A program made the translations under genes and the position numbers. A stretch of 15,147 nucleotides of DNA from JANYJJ01 sp038241115 (GTDB taxonomy: Bacteria > Pseudomonadota > Gammaproteobacteria > Burkholderiales > Burkholderiaceae_C): assembly GCA_038241115.1 (NCBI GenBank), contig JBBRGA010000084.1:1-15147 (forward strand), written 5' to 3'. The notes below the pieces were generated by a model. It did no database searches, had not been told where the DNA came from, and saw nothing but the letters and a program-made list of their open reading frames with translations. Positions 13,379 through 15,147 of this stretch are shown here, one piece after another. Numbering within the stretch: position 1 is the stretch's first letter; every line of letters begins with the position of its first letter.

Positions 13379-14626
13379 CTAATTCGCTGCAGCAAGCTGC
13401 GGCTTGCGTTCAATCAGCATGTCGATGAAGGTGTCTGCATCTTGCCGGATGCGAATCCGCGCGGGAAGGTATTGCAGGCTGGGGGCGATCCATATTTCGG
13501 CGGTCAGATCACCGCCACTTTGGCCTGCCACCTGGCCCCCGATCTGCCCCAGCCGGCGTGGTTTCAAATGATAGCTGGCGACCTCGCCGAAGGGCGTGAA
13601 CAGCGGCTCAGCACCGACCACGTCGTAAGTCCAGGTGTCAATTTTTCGGGTCAACGCCAAAGGCACCGTCACGGCGCTGCCGACCGCCAGCAACTCGGGT
13701 TTCAAGCTGAACAAATAGCTTAGCTGCACAAACTGGCTGGCGCTGTCCTGCACACCGACGGGGCGCGGCCGGCGTTCGCCGTTGGCCAGCACCACGGTGT
13801 TGGCGCCCAAGCTCACCATCGATCGCCGGCGCTCGCGAAACATCACTTTCGTGTCTTCGTCAAAACGCTCCGGCACCAGACCTTCCGGCGTGATCTGCCC
13901 TTCACTGCTCATGCGCCGGGTGATCAGCGGAGCCACCGGCAGGCCCACCAACACGTCCAAATGAACCTGATAGCGCGATCCGACGCGAACCCACTCGACC
14001 TGCGCGCGACCGTTGATTTCGCCGCGGTAATTTCCAGTCAGCACGTAGCTCAGACGCGTGGCGCCCGGCCAGGCAAAGCCGGCAGGAGCCGACGCGGCAT
14101 CTGCGGCTGGAATCGGCGGCGGCGCAACCGGCGAGGCATCTACAACCACCGCGGCTGCAGGCTGGCTTGCTGCAGGCGCGACCTCGGCCAGCGGCCTTTC
14201 TTGTGTCTTGGGAACTTCGACTTCCGCAGTTTGCGGTTGCGGTTGCGGCTGCGGTGGAGGTTCCGATCCAGGCTGCGGCTGTGACGCTGCCGCGCTGACC
14301 GCAGGCGCTCGCTTGGCCCGCGGCGCAGGGGCGGGTCGCGCCGCAGGCAAAGCAGCAACGGTCGGCGGTGCTGCCACCTCCATGTCGCGAACATAGGCGA
14401 CTTCGATGCGCGGCGGCATCGAGGCCAGCACGCCAAACTCTGCCATGTGCTCGGCCACGCTGCGACCGATCAGCACATGCAGCGCGACCACCGCCAGCAC
14501 GCAAACGCTTCCGCGTGCAACGCTTCCACGTGCAACGCTTGAACGCGCAGCAGCGCTTGACCGCTGCACGGCGCTCGACTGCCACGCAGCACTCAACCCC
14601 GGCACATCGCTCAGCCCGCGAGCCAT
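13379..14626 (-). CDS. Membrane-anchored DUF3108 protein with TonB-like proline-rich linker
   Basis: A 415-aa protein of unknown function. The N-terminal 40 residues are Ala/Ser/Arg-rich and include a 15-bp tandem repeat (Ser-Val-Ala-Arg-Gly units). One transmembrane anchor follows (about 41-54, VCVLAVVALHVLIG), then a long Pro/Ala/Gln-rich stretch (about 85-190, with PPPQPQPQPQPQ), as in TonB-like linkers that span the periplasm. The C-terminal domain (about 195-410) begins at RLSYVLTGNYRGEINGRAQV and includes FDEDTKVMFRERRR and AEIWIAPSLQYLPARIRI, the hallmarks of DUF3108, a periplasmic beta-rich domain. The ATG at 14626 overlaps the end of the M61 peptidase gene by 16 nt, so the two are probably co-expressed. 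A role in envelope maintenance is only a guess. Confidence 0.8.
   Translation of the reverse strand: MARGLSDVPGLSAAWQSSAVQRSSAAARSSVARGSVARGSVCVLAVVALHVLIGRSVAEHMAEFGVLASMPPRIEVAYVRDMEVAAPPTVAALPAARPAPAPRAKRAPAVSAAASQPQPGSEPPPQPQPQPQTAEVEVPKTQERPLAEVAPAASQPAAAVVVDASPVAPPPIPAADAASAPAGFAWPGATRLSYVLTGNYRGEINGRAQVEWVRVGSRYQVHLDVLVGLPVAPLITRRMSSEGQITPEGLVPERFDEDTKVMFRERRRSMVSLGANTVVLANGERRPRPVGVQDSASQFVQLSYLFSLKPELLAVGSAVTVPLALTRKIDTWTYDVVGAEPLFTPFGEVASYHLKPRRLGQIGGQVAGQSGGDLTAEIWIAPSLQYLPARIRIRQDADTFIDMLIERKPQLAAAN
14503..14547. repeat. 15-bp tandem repeats near the 5' end of the DUF3108 gene
   Basis: Three units of CAACGCTTCCACGTG type lie at 14503-14517, 14518-14532 and 14533-14547, with a decayed fourth after 14548. 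They encode Ser-Val-Ala-Arg-Gly just before the membrane anchor. Because the unit is 15 bp, copy-number change would keep the frame. Confidence 0.85.
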
Positions 14627-15147
14627 GCCTTGCGCAAGGCCAACTGTGCCGGCTCGGACTTGGCGCGAAGCACCAGGCTCACGCTGCCCAAAGCGCTGTC
14701 CACTGCAGCCTTGGGCCAGGTGGCGACGAGCGCGATCACCCGCTGGTCACGTGACACCAAAAACTCGGCCTTTTTGCCCGGCTGCAGCAAACGCAACGCG
14801 TCGTCGATGCGCCGCAAACGCCAGCCGTTGACGGCCAGCACTTCGTCGCCGACAGAAAAGCCTGCTTGCTCGGCCATGCCGCCGCGCAGCACGTGGGTGA
14901 CGCGCGATCCGGTGAGCGCGCTCTCGCTCACGCGCAGGCCCAAACGCTGCGCCATCGTGGCGGCTTGCGGCTTGACATCCACGCCCATGCCTTGCAGCAG
15001 CGGCGCCAAAGGCAAGTCGTCGGTGCCGTGCACCCAAGCCTGAAATTCTGCGGCCAACGAGCGGCCCGCCACTTGCTCTAGAGCGCTGAGCACGTCGGTT
15101 TCGGTGATGCCGCCCTTGCCCGAGCCCGCGCCGCTGCGCTGCCACAG
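14611..15147 (-). CDS. M61-family (glycyl aminopeptidase-like) peptidase, C-terminal PDZ part
   Basis: The last 178 codons of a protein entering from the right edge. It has a PDZ domain (SRVTHVLRGGMAEQAGFSVG, then DEVLAVNGWRLRRIDDALRL and VSRDQRVIALVATW), preceded by LAAEFQAWVHGTDDLPLAPL and a linker. This C-terminal arrangement matches the M61 glycyl aminopeptidase family. The catalytic zinc site (HExxH) would lie upstream and cannot be seen, so the family call rests on the tail alone. The codon frame is open to the very edge (15147). The stop overlaps the DUF3108 start. Confidence 0.75.
   Translation of the reverse strand: MWQRSGAGSGKGGITETDVLSALEQVAGRSLAAEFQAWVHGTDDLPLAPLLQGMGVDVKPQAATMAQRLGLRVSESALTGSRVTHVLRGGMAEQAGFSVGDEVLAVNGWRLRRIDDALRLLQPGKKAEFLVSRDQRVIALVATWPKAAVDSALGSVSLVLRAKSEPAQLALRKAWLAG

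Noticed and set aside
13273..13413. N-terminal extension of the enoyl-CoA hydratase through the repeats
   Set aside because: It would encode a Pro/Gln/His-rich tail foreign to crotonases and would overlap the upstream gene. The ATG at 13272 gives the normal family length.

Overview
The window is GC-rich and gene-dense. Its proteins look like those of a betaproteobacterium, most likely a Burkholderiales/Comamonadaceae member. This rests on the style of the LysS, M61 peptidase, DUF3108 and enoyl-CoA hydratase proteins and on codon use. No rRNA, tRNA, insertion sequence or CRISPR array is visible.

Region 1 (1-10255, all on the minus strand, read right to left) is a surface-polysaccharide (O-antigen or capsule type) cluster. 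It starts from a divergent promoter region shared with lysS. It begins with a wlbA-wlbB-wlbC (wbpB-wbpD-wbpE) set, which carries out the last steps to a UDP-2,3-diacetamido-2,3-dideoxyglucuronic acid. A methyltransferase, a Wzx-like flippase, two GT4 glycosyltransferases and a second methyltransferase follow. From wlbB to the second methyltransferase every stop overlaps the next start (ATGA, TGATG, TTGA or GTGA), so this is one translationally coupled message. A VapBC/FitAB-type toxin-antitoxin module then sits in the same orientation. It has its own palindromic promoter/operator and no spare DNA on either side. The toxin stop overlaps the start of a DegT-family PLP aminotransferase, which is followed by the start of a PglC/WcaJ-type sugar-phosphate transferase cut by the left edge. 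The aminotransferase is broken by a single in-frame TGA at a position where the family has a conserved glycine. The frame stays open for 68 more family-like codons after it.

Region 2 (10366-12461, plus strand) holds lysS (lysyl-tRNA synthetase), overlapped by an FMN-binding pyridoxamine-phosphate-oxidase-like protein.

Region 3 (12484-15147, minus strand) holds, in transcription order, the C-terminal PDZ end of an M61-type peptidase, an overlapping membrane-anchored DUF3108 protein with a TonB-like Pro/Gln-rich linker, a leader of 16-bp tandem repeats, and an enoyl-CoA hydratase of the crotonase family.

The most interesting points are the toxin-antitoxin module spliced into a glycan operon and coupled to the aminotransferase gene, the nonsense codon in that aminotransferase, the antitoxin's duplicated 16-residue tail, and a scatter of short tandem repeats (12, 12, 15, 16 and 48 bp) in and between genes.
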